Notes: generated by a model from the sequence alone, not told the origin. Shown: positions 1 through 10,832, numbered from the stretch's first letter. The stretch is DNA of 64,000 nt from Dactylis glomerata (GCA_007115705.1 QXEO01000149.1:794450-858449); one strand, 5' to 3'. Numbers and translations: made by a program.

Positions 1-375
1 ATCTCACATGCATTGTTCTACATTCTTAAAAAAATTAATGTATACGTTGAATCTTGAAAATTTTAACGTATACAATGATCCTGGTTTTTACTTGATCTGT
101 CAGAAAAGGAAGTTATATCCTTGTTTTCTAATGAATTATCTCTAAATATATTTCATTGTTTTCATAGCATAGCATGGGTGTCAAGTACTAGCACTTAGGA
201 AATATGAATTCTGGACCTTGCTCTCATTAACTTGAATAAATTATCACTTGTACCTTGTTGGACCAGCCCATGGATCGCGGTGCATAATACAAATGTCAAT
301 CTTGGTCAGTATAACACTAGAAAACAGGACTGCTTATGTGTTTCTTTTTTAACTGGGACAGCTTATTTTTTGTTA

Positions 376-588
376 CTCCCTCCATTCCGGTTTAAAGGGC
401 CTATGCGTATTCCTAGGTTGTCAATTTGAACAACGTAATATAATATATATATTACAAAATATATATCATTAGAAACTTTGGATCTTCTAGTTTCTAATGG
501 TAATTTTTATGTTATATAATTTATATTTTATTAGTCAAATTGACAACCTAGGGATACGCGTCGGCCCTTTAAACCGGAATGGAGGTAG
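376..588. mobile_element. Stowaway-like MITE, TA target duplication
   Basis: The element is bounded by TA on both sides (374-375 and 589-590). It begins CTCCCTCCATTCCGG and ends with the inverted counterpart CCGGAATGGAGGTAG. The terminal inverted repeat runs about 45 bp inward, through the GTTGTCAATTTGA region and its complement. The core is AT-rich and non-coding. This matches the Stowaway (Tc1/mariner-derived) MITE pattern of grasses. The last bases of the right end depart slightly from the left. Confidence 0.9.
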
Positions 589-839
589 TATGATGTTTGA
601 CAACACTAGCCACTGCTGCATTAATTTTACTGGATTCTGTTTAGCTTATAAGTTCTTGGTTATTTCGGTCCATCAGGTGCTTCTTCAGCCGAATCTAGTG
701 TCAGATATTACTTTCATGTTTAGTATGTATCTAGTACTTGTAATAATGTTGTTTTGAAGGTCATCCTTTCCAAACTCTGTAATGGTAGTGCATCTAAGAC
801 GTTGATTTTATGGTTATCATCTAATGCACCTTGTGAATA

Positions 840-978
840 CTCCCTCCGTCTAGAAATATAAGATGTTTTAGCTTTGTGAAAGAGATGTATCTAGACAGCT
901 CGAACCTATACACTAAAAGATGTCTAGATACATCTCTTTCACAAAGCTAAAACATCTTATATTTTCGAACGGAGGGAG
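840..978. mobile_element. Stowaway MITE, near-perfect hairpin
   Basis: TA dinucleotides flank the element at 838-839 and 979-980. The arms CTCCCTCCG...AAATATAAGATGTTTTAG and their complement pair almost along the whole 139 bp. A short loop lies around CAGCTCGAACC. This is the common Triticeae Stowaway type whose arms contain AAGATGTTTTAGCTTTGTGA. It lies in what is probably an intron of the AT-hook gene. Confidence 0.93.
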
Positions 979-1040
979 TACATACGACTGAAACCCCGTT
1001 GTTTACATGTATATTGTGTTTACTGCTAAAATGGTTGTGA

Positions 1041-1275
1041 ATTGTGTATACTGCTAAAATGGTTACCATTCTGCTGTTTCTTGTGTACTCATGGCCATCG
1101 ATGGTTCTGAACTGTTTGCTGCAGTAGAGCTTTGCTTTGTTTACATGTGTTTTGTGTTAACTGTCATCGCCAAATAAAAAGAGAATTGTGTTGACTGCTA
1201 AAACATATTGTTTCCCATCCTTCTGTTTTCTGTGTACTCATGGGATGTTTTTTGAACTGTTCACTGCAGTAGAAG
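1041..1275 (+). repeat. Diverged tandem duplication containing two copies of a 3' splice-site region
   Basis: Positions 1041-1129 and 1185-1275 are diverged copies about 144 bp apart. Each holds ACTGCTAAAA, then TGTGTACTCATGG, then GAACTGTT..CTGCAGTAGA. Each copy ends in a polypyrimidine-like tract and an AG (1123-1124 and 1268-1269) followed by TAGA. Only the second copy leads into the long open exon, so the first appears to be a duplicated, unused or alternative acceptor. Confidence 0.7.
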
Positions 1276-1610
1276 AGAAAGTGGAGGCGAAGCTATCTAA
1301 GAAGGCACCTGCTAGTGCCAATTCGAAGTCCAATAAGCGTAAGAAAACCAAGGACATTTCTGAGTCAGAAGAAGAAGACGAGGATGAGGATGAGAGTTCA
1401 GATGATGAAAATGGAGATGTTAAGGGCGGCAGGGGTGGCCGCAAACCGTCGACAAGGGGAAGAGGCAGGGGAGCCAAGAAGGCTACCCCGGAGCCCAAGC
1501 CATCTGGAAGGGGCAGGGGCCGCCCAAAGAAAACCGAGAGTCCGCCCGCAAAAGCGGAAAGCTCAGGGCGTGGCGGAAAGAGAGGCAGAGGCAGACCTCG
1601 CAAGTCATAG
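1270..1610 (+). CDS. Terminal exon of an AT-hook (HMG-I/Y-like) nuclear protein gene, partial
   Basis: An acceptor (CTGCAG, AG at 1268-1269) opens a 341-bp reading frame entered in phase 1 and ending at TAG 1608-1610. The encoded tail begins with Lys/Ala-rich sequence. It then has a long Glu/Asp run (about 1360-1410) and a Gly-Arg-rich C-terminus with AT-hook cores: GRGRGAKK, GRGRPKK and GRGRPRK at the very end. AT-hooks bind the minor groove of AT-rich DNA, so a chromatin role is likely. The upstream exons are outside the window or were not found here. I could not tell which protein family this tail belongs to; cohesin-associated and chromatin-remodelling proteins both end this way. An ATG at 1188 lies in the intron and is not a real start. 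Confidence 0.72.
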
Positions 1611-2766
1611 TCCAAACCTTGGCGAATGTTTTGTGGAAATCAGGTCAAGTGATGATCTAACACTGACATGATCCAGTCCAGCCATTCGAGAGTACTCCTT
1701 TGTTAGGATGCTTTCTCACTCTCGCTTTGGTCAACTGCCTGCTATTCGAAAGATTTTTCTGAGTGTAGTAGTGCCCTCTGATTGTGTGCCTGGAATGTTA
1801 ACATCTGCAACCCGAACTATTCATTTTTTATCCTGAGTGAATTTTCTATCCAGTCTTACGGTATCCCCCTCTTCCTGTCTTCCAGGCAGCTTATGTCAAG
1901 CAGTTACCTGTGGCATCAGGGATCTGGGGACAGCTGCAGGAATATCCGAGACTTGAATGGTATTGATGCTGCATCATATGATCTCGAATTAATCTTAAGG
2001 GAAAACGAACGTTGGTTGTGTTGTTTCCCGAGGATGCCGAAGTTTTACTACCAACCAATCTACCATCCAGTGCTTGAATGAGCATGTGAAATTGACATGC
2101 TTGCTGTACTGCATCAAGTTTATTCGCCCAGGACGCCCAATAGAGTCGCCCAGTTTGCTCACATTCAGCTGGTATGAAAGCATGCGATTGTTCCCTTAAT
2201 CAACCCAGTAGATGCTCACAAGAGTTCTCTTGGAATCTACTCATGGTATACCTCATAAATGGACTACATGAAATCCAACAGTTGGGTGTTATGGCGTATC
2301 CGATTCAGACATGCACATATTTGTCCCTTGACGACGGAGTACTAGCAGTAACATGCGGTGTCCCTCGACGACGATCGTGATCCGCTTATCCATGCCATGT
2401 GCCATTGGATGCCCCTCGCGAGGACGACGACCAGGATATCCAAATGGACGGCAATCCACCATTTGATGCATCTGTGCCGTACTCACTCAACAACGTTTCA
2501 TTGTCCATGTGCGTACCCACCCCCACTGTAGCAACATGTAGCGGTGATGTACTGATGTGGCGTAGCATGTGGCCGCGTATCAAGGCGCCAGAGGACAAAG
2601 GGGTGTACAGGATTGACCACGGGGTATGGTAGAGTTAAAATTGTCTGGCAATGGCAGCATGAAGTCGTCTGGGTTTGGTTTACGAGGAGGATTCTTCGGT
2701 GATTGGTCGGAGTGCCAGCTCCATGTCAACGTCTAGAACATCCTACACTATGACACGAATGTAGTA
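1611..2766 (+). other. Probable 3' UTR and downstream intergenic sequence
   Basis: No open frame here resembles a protein. The first few hundred bases after the stop at 1610 are likely the 3' UTR of the AT-hook gene. The rest, to the MITE at 2767, is unique-looking intergenic DNA. Confidence 0.5.
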
Positions 2767-2874
2767 TTTCCTCCGATCCATAATACGTGTCGGTAACTTA
2801 GTATAAAATCACCGACACAGCAACACTGGAGTATTATGAATTGGTCACTGACATTTACTATGGATCGGAGGGAG
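2767..2874. mobile_element. Stowaway-like MITE
   Basis: TA at 2765-2766 and 2875-2876 flank a 108-bp element. It starts TTTCCTCCGATCCATAATA and ends ATGGATCGGAGGGAG. The terminal inverted repeat is about 20 bp. An inner inverted pair (TGTCGGT and its complement) closes the hairpin. Confidence 0.85.
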
Positions 2875-3351
2875 TAGTAAATAGAAATTTTAGCCTACAT
2901 CACAAGGAAGGACAATTTCAACTCAGCATTATGCAAATATATTCGGATGTCTTGTCTTAATCACCATTACTTGTTCAGAGACTATAGGCCGGCCACAATC
3001 AGTCTTCCGGTAGACAGGACTCAACAATCATGTCAAGGCAGAGTGCAGTGTAGTATGCTTGACCCATCCCGTTGCTTACGGCATTGACGCTAGGCAGCAC
3101 ACGAGCATCTCGTACCAAGCTAGGGTGTGGTTTATCATGCTGGAATCTGCTGTCAAAACATTTAGGTGGTGATGGTGTCCCCTTAGCTAGCTAACAGAAA
3201 AAAGATATAAGAACAAGAATGGGAACTGCATCCATACTAGTACCAATTAGGTGAAGTATCATTGTCACTACTATATAAGAGAAAAGTAGAAGGGAAGAGG
3301 TGAAGTCTCCTTGTCCTTGTGCTGGTTATTGAGACAAAAGTCTCTCCGGGA

Positions 3352-4980
3352 TTAGAGCTACCCAGCTAACACTTGTCAGTTTCAGGGTTTTCCCACCTCT
3401 CTAAGATTCCTAGATGCTACAAATTAGCTATCTTGTCATTGTTCAGCTAATAAGCCTGTTGTCTTTCCCTTGCCTTGTAATGGAGCAAAGATAGTGTCAC
3501 CCTTAATTAGACCATATATCGTGGACACTGCATGCACTTGTCTCATTGATGGGCATGACCTCAATCCTTGAACAAACTTCTTTCAGCATCCTTAACTACG
3601 TTAAGCACCAGTTTTGATTCCTAGCATTCATGGTTTGAAGAGAGTAAAGACAGTTCATGCGATGAGCCGGATGAGGTGCCGCGAATTTTGTTTGTTCAAA
3701 ACTTGTCCAAATTCAATTTTTTTTTGCTTGTAACAATCTTATCATCGTTTTCTAAATGTCGGTGATGTACTAAAAAATTTTGCTGCCGAAATCTTAAAAC
3801 CTGCTCATAAGTTCAGTTGCTGTTAGCATGAACGTCTGTGTCGGATTAGCTGAGTCTCGAGATTTAGTTTCATGAAAATGCAGGAATCGTATAGTGATTC
3901 TCCTACTATAAGATGCGCAGTAGCTCCCTAGAAACAGTTAATTAGCTGTAGCATCCACAAACAAGTTCCTCAACTAATAGATAGAACGCCTCACCTGAAG
4001 GCTAAAGCTGTTCTGCTACAATTAGGTCTCCCTGACGAACTGGCAAATCTATTTTGAAATGGAAATCCCATCTCTCTCTAACTACTGTATTAAATGAACT
4101 ACCTATCCCTTTCTGTTAAGGCATCAATTTGTCTGAAAATTTCTTCTTAAGACTTCATTAGTTTCAGAGTTTAGAGCTACCCAGCTAATACTTGTCAGTT
4201 TCAGGGTTTTCCCACCTCTCTAAGATACCTAGATGCTACAAATTAGCTATCTTGTCATTGTTCAGCGAATAAGCCTGCAGCTGTGTTTCCCTTGTCTTGT
4301 AATGGAGCAAAGATCAGTGTAGCTTTAATTACAACATATATCATGGACTGCATGCACTTGTCTTATTGATGAATGATGGGCATGACCTTAATCCTTGAAC
4401 CAACTTCTTTCAGCATTGTTAACTACGTTACGCACCAGATTTGATCCCTACCATTCATGGTTTGAAGAGACTAAAGACGGTTCATGCGATGAGCCGATGA
4501 GGTACGGGAAATATATATTGAGAACACATTCAAATTTGCTCAGAACTTGTCCAAATTCAAAGATTTTTGCTTGTAACAATTCTGAAATCGTTTCTAAATT
4601 TCGGTGAGGTACGCAAATATTTTGTTTCGATATCTTAAAACAAGTTGCTAGCATGAACGTGCGTGTCGATTAGCCGAGTCTCAAGATTTAGTTTCATAAA
4701 AAATGCAGGAATCGTTTAGTGATGGTCCTACTATAAGATGCGTAGTAGCTCCATAGAAACAGTTAATTAGCTGTAGCATCCACAAACAAGTTCCTCAACT
4801 CATAGATAGAACGCCTCACCTAAAGGCTAAAGCTGTTCTGCTACAATTAGGTCTCCCTGACGAACTGGCAAATCTATTTTGAAATGGAAACCCCATCTCT
4901 CCCTAACTACTATATTCAACTAACTACCTATCCCTTTCTGTTAAGGCATCAATTTGTCTGGAAATTCCTTCTTAAGACTT
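3352..4980 (+). repeat. Tandem duplication of about 0.8 kb (two copies)
   Basis: Copy A is 3352-4155 and copy B is 4171-4980, offset 819 bp. Both begin TTAGAGCTACCCAGCTAA and end near CTTCTTAAGACTT. They share long blocks, for example the stretch with GTTTCAGGGTTTTCCCACC and the stretch with ACAAGTTCCTCAACTMATAG. They differ by scattered substitutions and small indels. Neither copy carries a convincing reading frame, so the unit looks non-coding. Confidence 0.9.
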
Positions 4981-6630
4981 GGTAGTGAACAATTTGAAGT
5001 TTTATTCAGAAATAAAATTATGTTTGAATAATCTTGATATGACATTTCATTAATATTACATGAAGTACTTAATATCAGTTGGAAATTTTCCTTTTTGGGC
5101 CCAGCTTCAGGAACGCTGGTAGGTAGACACATGCATCCCGGATGAGCATTCATCTGTCCTTCCAACAAATGACAAGGCCCCAAATAATTGCATTGCATAC
5201 CTGCATTCTTACTCTTAAATTCTGTTCTTTTCTCAATAACATATTAAGATAATATAGCTATCCCATCACTGCCATCAAGGATCCAGATCAACATATCGTA
5301 CTGTGAAGAGTACAGCTAGCTTGTCACATTAAGATGGGGTTTAGCCTACAAGCTAGCACTAGTAGTTAAACCTTTGATGCATGTGCACCAATCGTTAATC
5401 ATGGTCCTAATCTCAATCATGCTGATATATATGGAACTGATGTACCTACTCTTAATCAAGCATCAAACTATTTAATTATGTTTTCTGTTCTTCCTTTTGT
5501 TAGTTACTTTTTTAAGGTTTGTGTCCCTCTATTCAGTCCTGGAATTTTAGGGAACATTTATGAAACTCTATGCAGTTCTAGGACAAGTATACTAATAATT
5601 TGTCTAGTAGTGTCCAGATGGGCAGACCTAATAATAGTAGGGAAGCCATTGGCACTGGATCTCATTCTGAGATCAGATGGCACGCAGTCACTCTGATCCA
5701 GTCCCCTCAAGCCTGCTCTTTTTCCTCCACAAGCAACATGGAGTAGCCTGTCACTGCCTCCCAACCCTCTGACAGTGACATTCCACTTGGTCACTGATTA
5801 ATCAATCAGTTAACCACCTTCATTTGATTAAGCTAGAGCAAGTAAATTAGCCACCACAGAAAACCCCCAGCCTAATTATGCTCCATCTGAAGGGAATCGA
5901 CACTCGAGCCATCTATCTATCATCTGGTCCATCCATGCAAAAGAGCAACTGAGCATGCCATGCTATTTTCTGTGGCACCAATCACTGTTGTGTGCTTCTG
6001 AAACAAGCAACCATTGCACTGATCTGCAAAGAGAAAAAGGAAAGGTGGTGTGTGCCCCGTTGCGCTGGGCATTGAGCATGGGTGACTTTTGTTAATCCAT
6101 GGAAGATCTGCTTGCTGCTTTACTTGTTGCTTGCTTTAACTTAACTAATGTGTTTAACAAATGGGGAGAAAGATGAGAGTGACGTTCAGCTTCTTCTTTT
6201 GCACAGCTCACCAGCTAGTGAAACATCTGCATCCGATCTGATCCGGATCACAAGAAACATTCGTTTCCCATCCACCCAAATTACTTTCCCAGCTCTCAAT
6301 TAATTATCAGTCTCTCTCGTAGTACTATTTGTGCTGCTAATAATGCTATCGATCAGTTGGTATGGTACAAATCCGTTCATGACCATTACTATTGCTAATA
6401 TGTCATAACAGGTGTTGACTCGGAGCTAATTAGGAGGATCACGCAAGTACGTAACGTACATACAAAACAACCTTGAGAAGTATTATGATGAAAAACAAGA
6501 AAGTTTTGTACTAGTAGTGCTAAGTGTTGCCGCTCCGAAATTAATCATGGCTACTTTTGGATTTTGGTCGTCTCTCGCCCTAGATCTACACCTGGTGCAT
6601 GGTCGCCGTTATCTTTTGTTTTTCATCTTT
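4981..6630. other. Intergenic stretch, no gene recognised
   Basis: The sequence is AT-rich with short frames only. None has homology I recognise and no splice-linked series of frames is apparent. No inverted-repeat element was found here. Confidence 0.5.
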
Positions 6631-6948
6631 GACGAAATCGACAAATTTGACCTTTGACTAAAACTTCAGCACAAAATGAACCTAGTTTGAAACTATTTCA
6701 AAATTTAACCTTTTTTTGTGGAGCCTGTCACGGTGGCGCTATCCTACATGTTGTGAAGCCTTTCTCAATGGAGCTACCCCTTTGTCAACGAGGCAGAGAT
6801 GGACCCCAGTTGTCATAGGTACAAGAGGGTAGCTCCACTCACAATGGCTTCACAGAACATAGGGTAGCTCCATTCACAACGGCGCTACCCTATTAATGGG
6901 CCGGCCCAATAATGCACCACGCGGTGGCTGCTTCGGGTGGGACTTTTT

Positions 6949-6960
6949 AGTCCCACCTCG
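6949..6960 (+). promoter_or_regulatory. USE-like snRNA promoter element (left arm)
   Basis: AGTCCCACCTCG matches the plant upstream sequence element RTCCCACATCG at 10 of 11 positions. It lies 26 nt upstream of a TATA box, the spacing typical of Pol III-transcribed plant U3 and U6 genes. Just upstream, GGGCCGGCCCA (about 6899-6909) supplies RGCCCR, the monocot-specific promoter motif known from snRNA genes. Confidence 0.55.
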
Positions 6961-6986
6961 GAAGCTGAGGGGGGCGTATACCAGCA

Positions 6987-6992
6987 TATAAG
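6987..6992 (+). promoter_or_regulatory. TATA box paired with USE (left arm)
   Basis: TATAAG begins exactly 26 nt after the end of the USE-like motif. If it works as in plant snRNA genes, the start of transcription would fall roughly 23-28 nt downstream, near 7014. Confidence 0.5.
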
Positions 6993-7013
6993 CCCTGATC
7001 TGAGAGGGCTGCT

Positions 7014-7139
7014 GAGCTCCCCTCAGATCCGGTGCATGCATGTGTGTGCGCGTTCGCTGCCCTATGGGTCTGGGTGTCGCTTGCAGTACTGTCCCCACCG
7101 ACAGTATGGACCCCGGTTGACCCTCAGGCGGGTATTTTT
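7014..7139 (+). ncRNA. Predicted Pol III-type transcript of the foldback element (left arm)
   Basis: The start is inferred from the USE/TATA pair and the end from TTTTT at 7135-7139. More T-runs follow directly (7141-7144, 7146-7150), as at plant Pol III terminators. The RNA of about 120 nt does not resemble U1-U6, U3, 7SL or tRNA as far as I can tell. It could be an unrecognised small RNA or a decayed snRNA-derived sequence. Expression is unproven. Confidence 0.3.
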
Positions 7140-7329
7140 ATTTTATTTTTAGGTAGCGCCATGCTGAAAGGAGCTACATCATGTAGGGTAGCTCCTTTGA
7201 CATTGGAGCTACCCTTCAGGACTTAGTCGTTTTCGAGGCCTCGTTTGCTTCGAAGGGTAGCTCCAATGATAGTGGTGCTACCATACATGGTGTGAAGCCA
7301 CTCTCAATGGCGCTACCTAAAAATAAAAT

Positions 7330-7466
7330 AAAAAATGCCAACCTGAAGGTCAACCAGGGTCCATGACCCCACCCGTCGATGGGACAATACTGCCAGCGGG
7401 ACCCAGCCCCCCAGGTCCACAGGGCAGCGAACGCACACACACATGCACCGGATATGAGAGGAGCTT
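7330..7466 (-). ncRNA. Predicted Pol III-type transcript of the foldback element (right arm)
   Basis: This is the mirror image of the left-arm unit on the opposite strand. The start is inferred from TATAAG at 7493-7488. The end is the T6 run formed by the A-run at 7330-7335, followed by further T-runs. The two arm transcripts would converge on the loop and be largely complementary to one another. Confidence 0.28.
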
Positions 7467-7487
7467 AGGAGACCTCTCAGACCGGGG

Positions 7488-7531
7488 CTTATATGCTGGT
7501 CTGCACCCTCCTCAGCTTTCGAGGTGGGACT
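7488..7531 (-). promoter_or_regulatory. USE-like element plus TATA box (right arm, minus strand)
   Basis: On the minus strand AGTCCCACCTCG (7531-7520) is followed after 26 nt by TATAAG (7493-7488). The 12-mer, TATA box and spacing equal those of the left arm although the 26-nt spacer differs at several positions. That pattern suggests the promoter architecture has been kept. Confidence 0.5.
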
Positions 7532-8328
7532 AAAAAGTCCCACCCGAAGCAGCCACCGCGAGGCGCACTAATGGGCCGGCCCATTAACAGGGTAGCGACA
7601 TTGTGAATGGAGCTATCCTATGCTTTGTGAAGCCATTGTGAATGGAGCTACCCTCTTATACCTATGATATATGGGGTCCGTCTGTGCCACGTTGGCGAAA
7701 GGGTAGCTCCATTGAGAAAGGCTTCACACCATGTAGGGTAGCGCCACTGTGACAGGCTCCACAAAAAAGGGTTAGATTTTGAAATAGTTTCAAACTAGGT
7801 TCATTTTGTGCTGAAGTTTCAGTCAAGGTCAAATTTGTCGATTTCGTCTGAACTTTCGCACATGCCTTCAGATTAAGCATGTTATCTTAATTTGCTGCAT
7901 GCCAAAAAGCACCCTGGTGTTTGCATATGCATCTGATGCCTTGGCTAATTACTCGCAACGCTCTCACGGTAGGCAGTAGCTGTTAATTAGCGAGGTGATT
8001 AGTAGGAGGATGATGATCACTGCAGGCCTAGTTTATTTATTTTGCAGATCAAAGTGGAGGAAGAAGATGATGCTTAACGGATAGGTCTCTTGTACTAGTG
8101 GTACAAAGGGAACGACACTGTCGTTGCCACTGCACGTGGTTGTAACGTGCATTCCCAGCCCGAGAGAAGGGTAGTTAACTGGCAGGCCACGTGTCGATAC
8201 ATGTACAAAAGGCTGCTCACGTGCCTTGTGGCCCACCTGCAGATGGACAGCCCTCGTTGTGCACGTGGCCCACTTTGTCTCAGATCACACATGTATAGAC
8301 AGTCAATTCTTTAAATAAAAAAAAAATA

Positions 8329-8430
8329 CTCCCTCCGACCCATAATACTCTTCGCTAATATAAATGTATCTAGACACATTTTAATGGTAGATACATCTAT
8401 ATTAGCGAAAGTAATATGGATCGGAGGGAG
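8329..8430. mobile_element. Stowaway MITE with an empty site in the neighbouring duplicate
   Basis: TA at 8327-8328 and 8431-8432 flank a 102-bp element starting CTCCCTCCGACCCATAATAC and ending with its complement. The matching place in the second duplication unit (TA at 9378-9379, followed by CAAGAAGTG) has a single TA and no element. This documents the insertion directly. Confidence 0.95.
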
Positions 8431-8461
8431 TACAAGAAGTGTCTAGAATCGAACCGGTGTG

Positions 8462-8672
8462 GATTAGGTCTTGGTTTATTAGTCATGCGTGTCTCTAGGT
8501 CATCAATTTTATCTATATTATAATATAAATTATATAATATAAAAATTATGCTATTAGAAAGTATAATATAACAAGTTTCTAAGGGTATTTTTTGAAATAT
8601 ATCTCATATTTAAGTTGGTTAAATTAATGGCGTAGGGGTACACACAAGCCTAATGAAACGAGACAAAGGGAG
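8462..8672. mobile_element. Degenerate Stowaway-like MITE
   Basis: The right end (ACGAGACAAAGGGAG, then TA at 8673-8674) pairs loosely with the left end around GGATTAGGTCTTGGTTTATTAG. The AT-rich core resembles the core of the MITE at 376-588. The second copy of this element in the duplicated unit is split by the non-LTR insertion. The left boundary is approximate. Confidence 0.5.
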
Positions 8673-9117
8673 TACTAGTAACTAGAGCAAGTTTATCTAA
8701 AAAAAATTCTAGAGCCAGAGCTGGAGTTTTGAATATGAGGATAATATTGGTCTTCAACAATTTTTATTCATCATAGTTGGATCAGGAAATTATGGAAGCC
8801 GTGAAATTAAGATTCTTGCATTGCTCACCTTCATTCACGAGGTTCTTCGTACTGAACAGTAACAATATTATTATTCAATGAAGTTCTTTTACCTAGTAAA
8901 ACAACGACGACATAAATATTGAGCGGATGTTTTCCGTGCGAATGGTTTTGTACCAACCAAGAATAGCCACATGACAAATTATTTTTATTTGTTTTAATGG
9001 CACTTGACATTCATTGTCAGCTAGAAAATCAAACGGCTATCGTCCGCTCTGAGAGACTAAAACCCATTCGACTTTTACTTCAATGTGCCCACCCCTTCCC
9101 CAAACTCAACCTAAACT

Positions 9118-9138
9118 GGGGGGGGGGGGGGGGGGGGC
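9118..9138 (+). repeat. Poly-G tract (21 G)
   Basis: An uninterrupted G run follows CAACCTAAACT. The preceding CAATGTGCCCACCCCTTCCC segment is repeated immediately after it (9139 onward) with a second, shorter G tract. This indicates a small tandem duplication around the G run. Exact length is often unreliable in such runs. Confidence 0.8.
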
Positions 9139-9559
9139 AATGTGCCCACCCCTTCCCCAAACTCAACCTAAACTTGGGGGGGGGAGGGGACGACTGAAGC
9201 AAACCTCAACTCGAACACTCTCTCTTTATAATTTTCCAACTATAATGTCACCTACCATGGGTTCTTACGAGATTATCCTTGTGGCCCACCTGCAGATGGA
9301 CAGCCCTCGTTGTGCACGTGGCCCACTTTGTCTCAGATCACACATGTATAGGCAGTCAATTCTCTAAATAAAAAAAGTACAAGAAGTGACTAGAATCGAA
9401 CCGGTGTGGATTACGTCTTGGTTAATTAGTCATGCGTGTCTCTAGATCATCAATTTTATCTATATAATATAAATTGTATAATATAAAAATTATGACATTC
9501 GAAAGTATAATACATCAAGTTTCTAAGGGTATTTTTTTGTAATATATCTCATATTTTTT

Positions 9560-10246
9560 CTAAGGGTATATTTTTTCATATGTCTTTGAAGGCGTCATTG
9601 AGGTGAACCTCCAAACTCCTTCCGCTAACCTCCGGGTAAAACTTCAGATCCATGGATCGGATGATGTCGGTGCTATTACGTCGTTTTCCTCCTTGGGGGC
9701 ATCTATCTTGGAGGTGTGCATCAACATCGACCACTGGATGGTTCTTTGGTGGAGTGGTATTCTTCTATTGCATAGACGACGGTGGGTCTCGGCAGCGGGG
9801 TCTCAGCGGCGGGCATGTGATGATGGACACGCGCAGGAAGGTGGCACTGGCACCATGATGGTGTCGATGGCAGGTCTGACAAGATTGATGCACGGATCCC
9901 TATTCTGAAGAAAGTCCGATGAAGATGGAGGCAGTGACTTCGGTTTGCGTGCATTGGTGCGCCGAGGGTCTGCTGGAACGGTTGGTACTCCCGACTCGCT
10001 GTTGGACGACTTGGCGAGGCCTCCAGTTTATGCTGATGTGCGTTGGTCCGAGGTTAGAGAAATTGGCCCTGCTCTTGGTCACCCCTTCATCAGTATTGTA
10101 GGTTTAGCAAGTGTCGCTAGGATGGTGGCTTCAGATTGTTATCTTTGTACTCGTTTTGTAAGACCTTTGCGAATAATCTAATTAAAAAGCTATGTACATC
10201 CTTTTGGATGCAGAGGCTGGGGGGTGCTATCCTCCATTTCAATTTT
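9560..10246 (+). mobile_element. 3' fragment of a non-LTR retrotransposon
   Basis: The insertion interrupts unit 2 of the tandem duplication relative to unit 1. Its right end reads AATCTAATTAAAAAGCTATG, then CCTTTTGGATGCAGAGGCTG, a GC-rich tail and a short T-rich end. The GATGCAGAGGC(C/T)GGG tail is common at the 3' end of grass non-LTR elements. No intact ORF remains. A clean target duplication could not be identified and the left boundary is approximate. Confidence 0.6.
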
Positions 10247-10807
10247 TTTTTAAGTTGGTTAAATTAATGGGGTAGGGGTACACACAAGCTTAATGAAACG
10301 AGACAGAGGGAGTACTAGTAACTAGAGCTAGTTTATCTAAAAAATCTAGAGCGAGAGGCGGAGTTTTGAATATGAGGATAATATTGGTCTTCAAGCATTT
10401 TTATTCATCATAGTTGGATCAGGAAATTATGGAAGCCGTGAGATTAAGATTCTTGCATTGCTCACCTTCATTCATGAGGTTCTCCGTATTGAACAGTAAC
10501 AATATTATTATTCAATGAAGTTCTTTTACCTAGTAAAACAACAACGATATAAATATTGAGCAGATGTTTTCCGTGCGAATGGTTTCAGACCAACCAAGAA
10601 TAGCCACATGGCAACTTTTGTTTTGTTTTGATGGCAGTTGACATTCATTGTCGGCTAGAAAATCAGTCGGCTATCGTCCACTCTGAGAGACTAAAACCCA
10701 TTCGACTTTTCCTTTAGTGCGCCCTACCCCTCGGAAGTATTTTATGAAAGGGGATGAGCCAATCTCAGACCTTGATGTTTTTAAGTTTAGATTGAGTTTG
10801 GAGAAGA

Positions 10808-10832
10808 GGGGGGGGGGGGGGGGGGGGGGGGG
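10808..10832 (+). repeat. Poly-G tract (25 G)
   Basis: This is the counterpart of the G run at 9118 in the second duplication unit. It is longer and has lost the local duplication seen there. Confidence 0.8.

Larger units (their letters stand above)
6631..7848. mobile_element. Large foldback (inverted-repeat) element, about 1.2 kb
   Basis: The left arm 6631-7216 and right arm 7253-7848 are diverged reverse complements. They begin GACGAAATCGACAAATTTGAC and end with its complement. A loop of about 36 nt (7217-7252) is itself palindromic around CGAGGCCTCG. Within each arm there are smaller inverted units built on GGGTAGCTCCA / TGGAGCTACCC. The middle of each arm carries a plant snRNA-type promoter and an oligo-T tract. 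No transposase is present, and I could not define a target-site duplication. Short frames in the arms are not protein-like. Confidence 0.85.

Noticed and set aside
6874..7543. ORFs in the foldback element
   Set aside because: They mirror each other in the two arms as expected from the inverted repeat and contain no domain.
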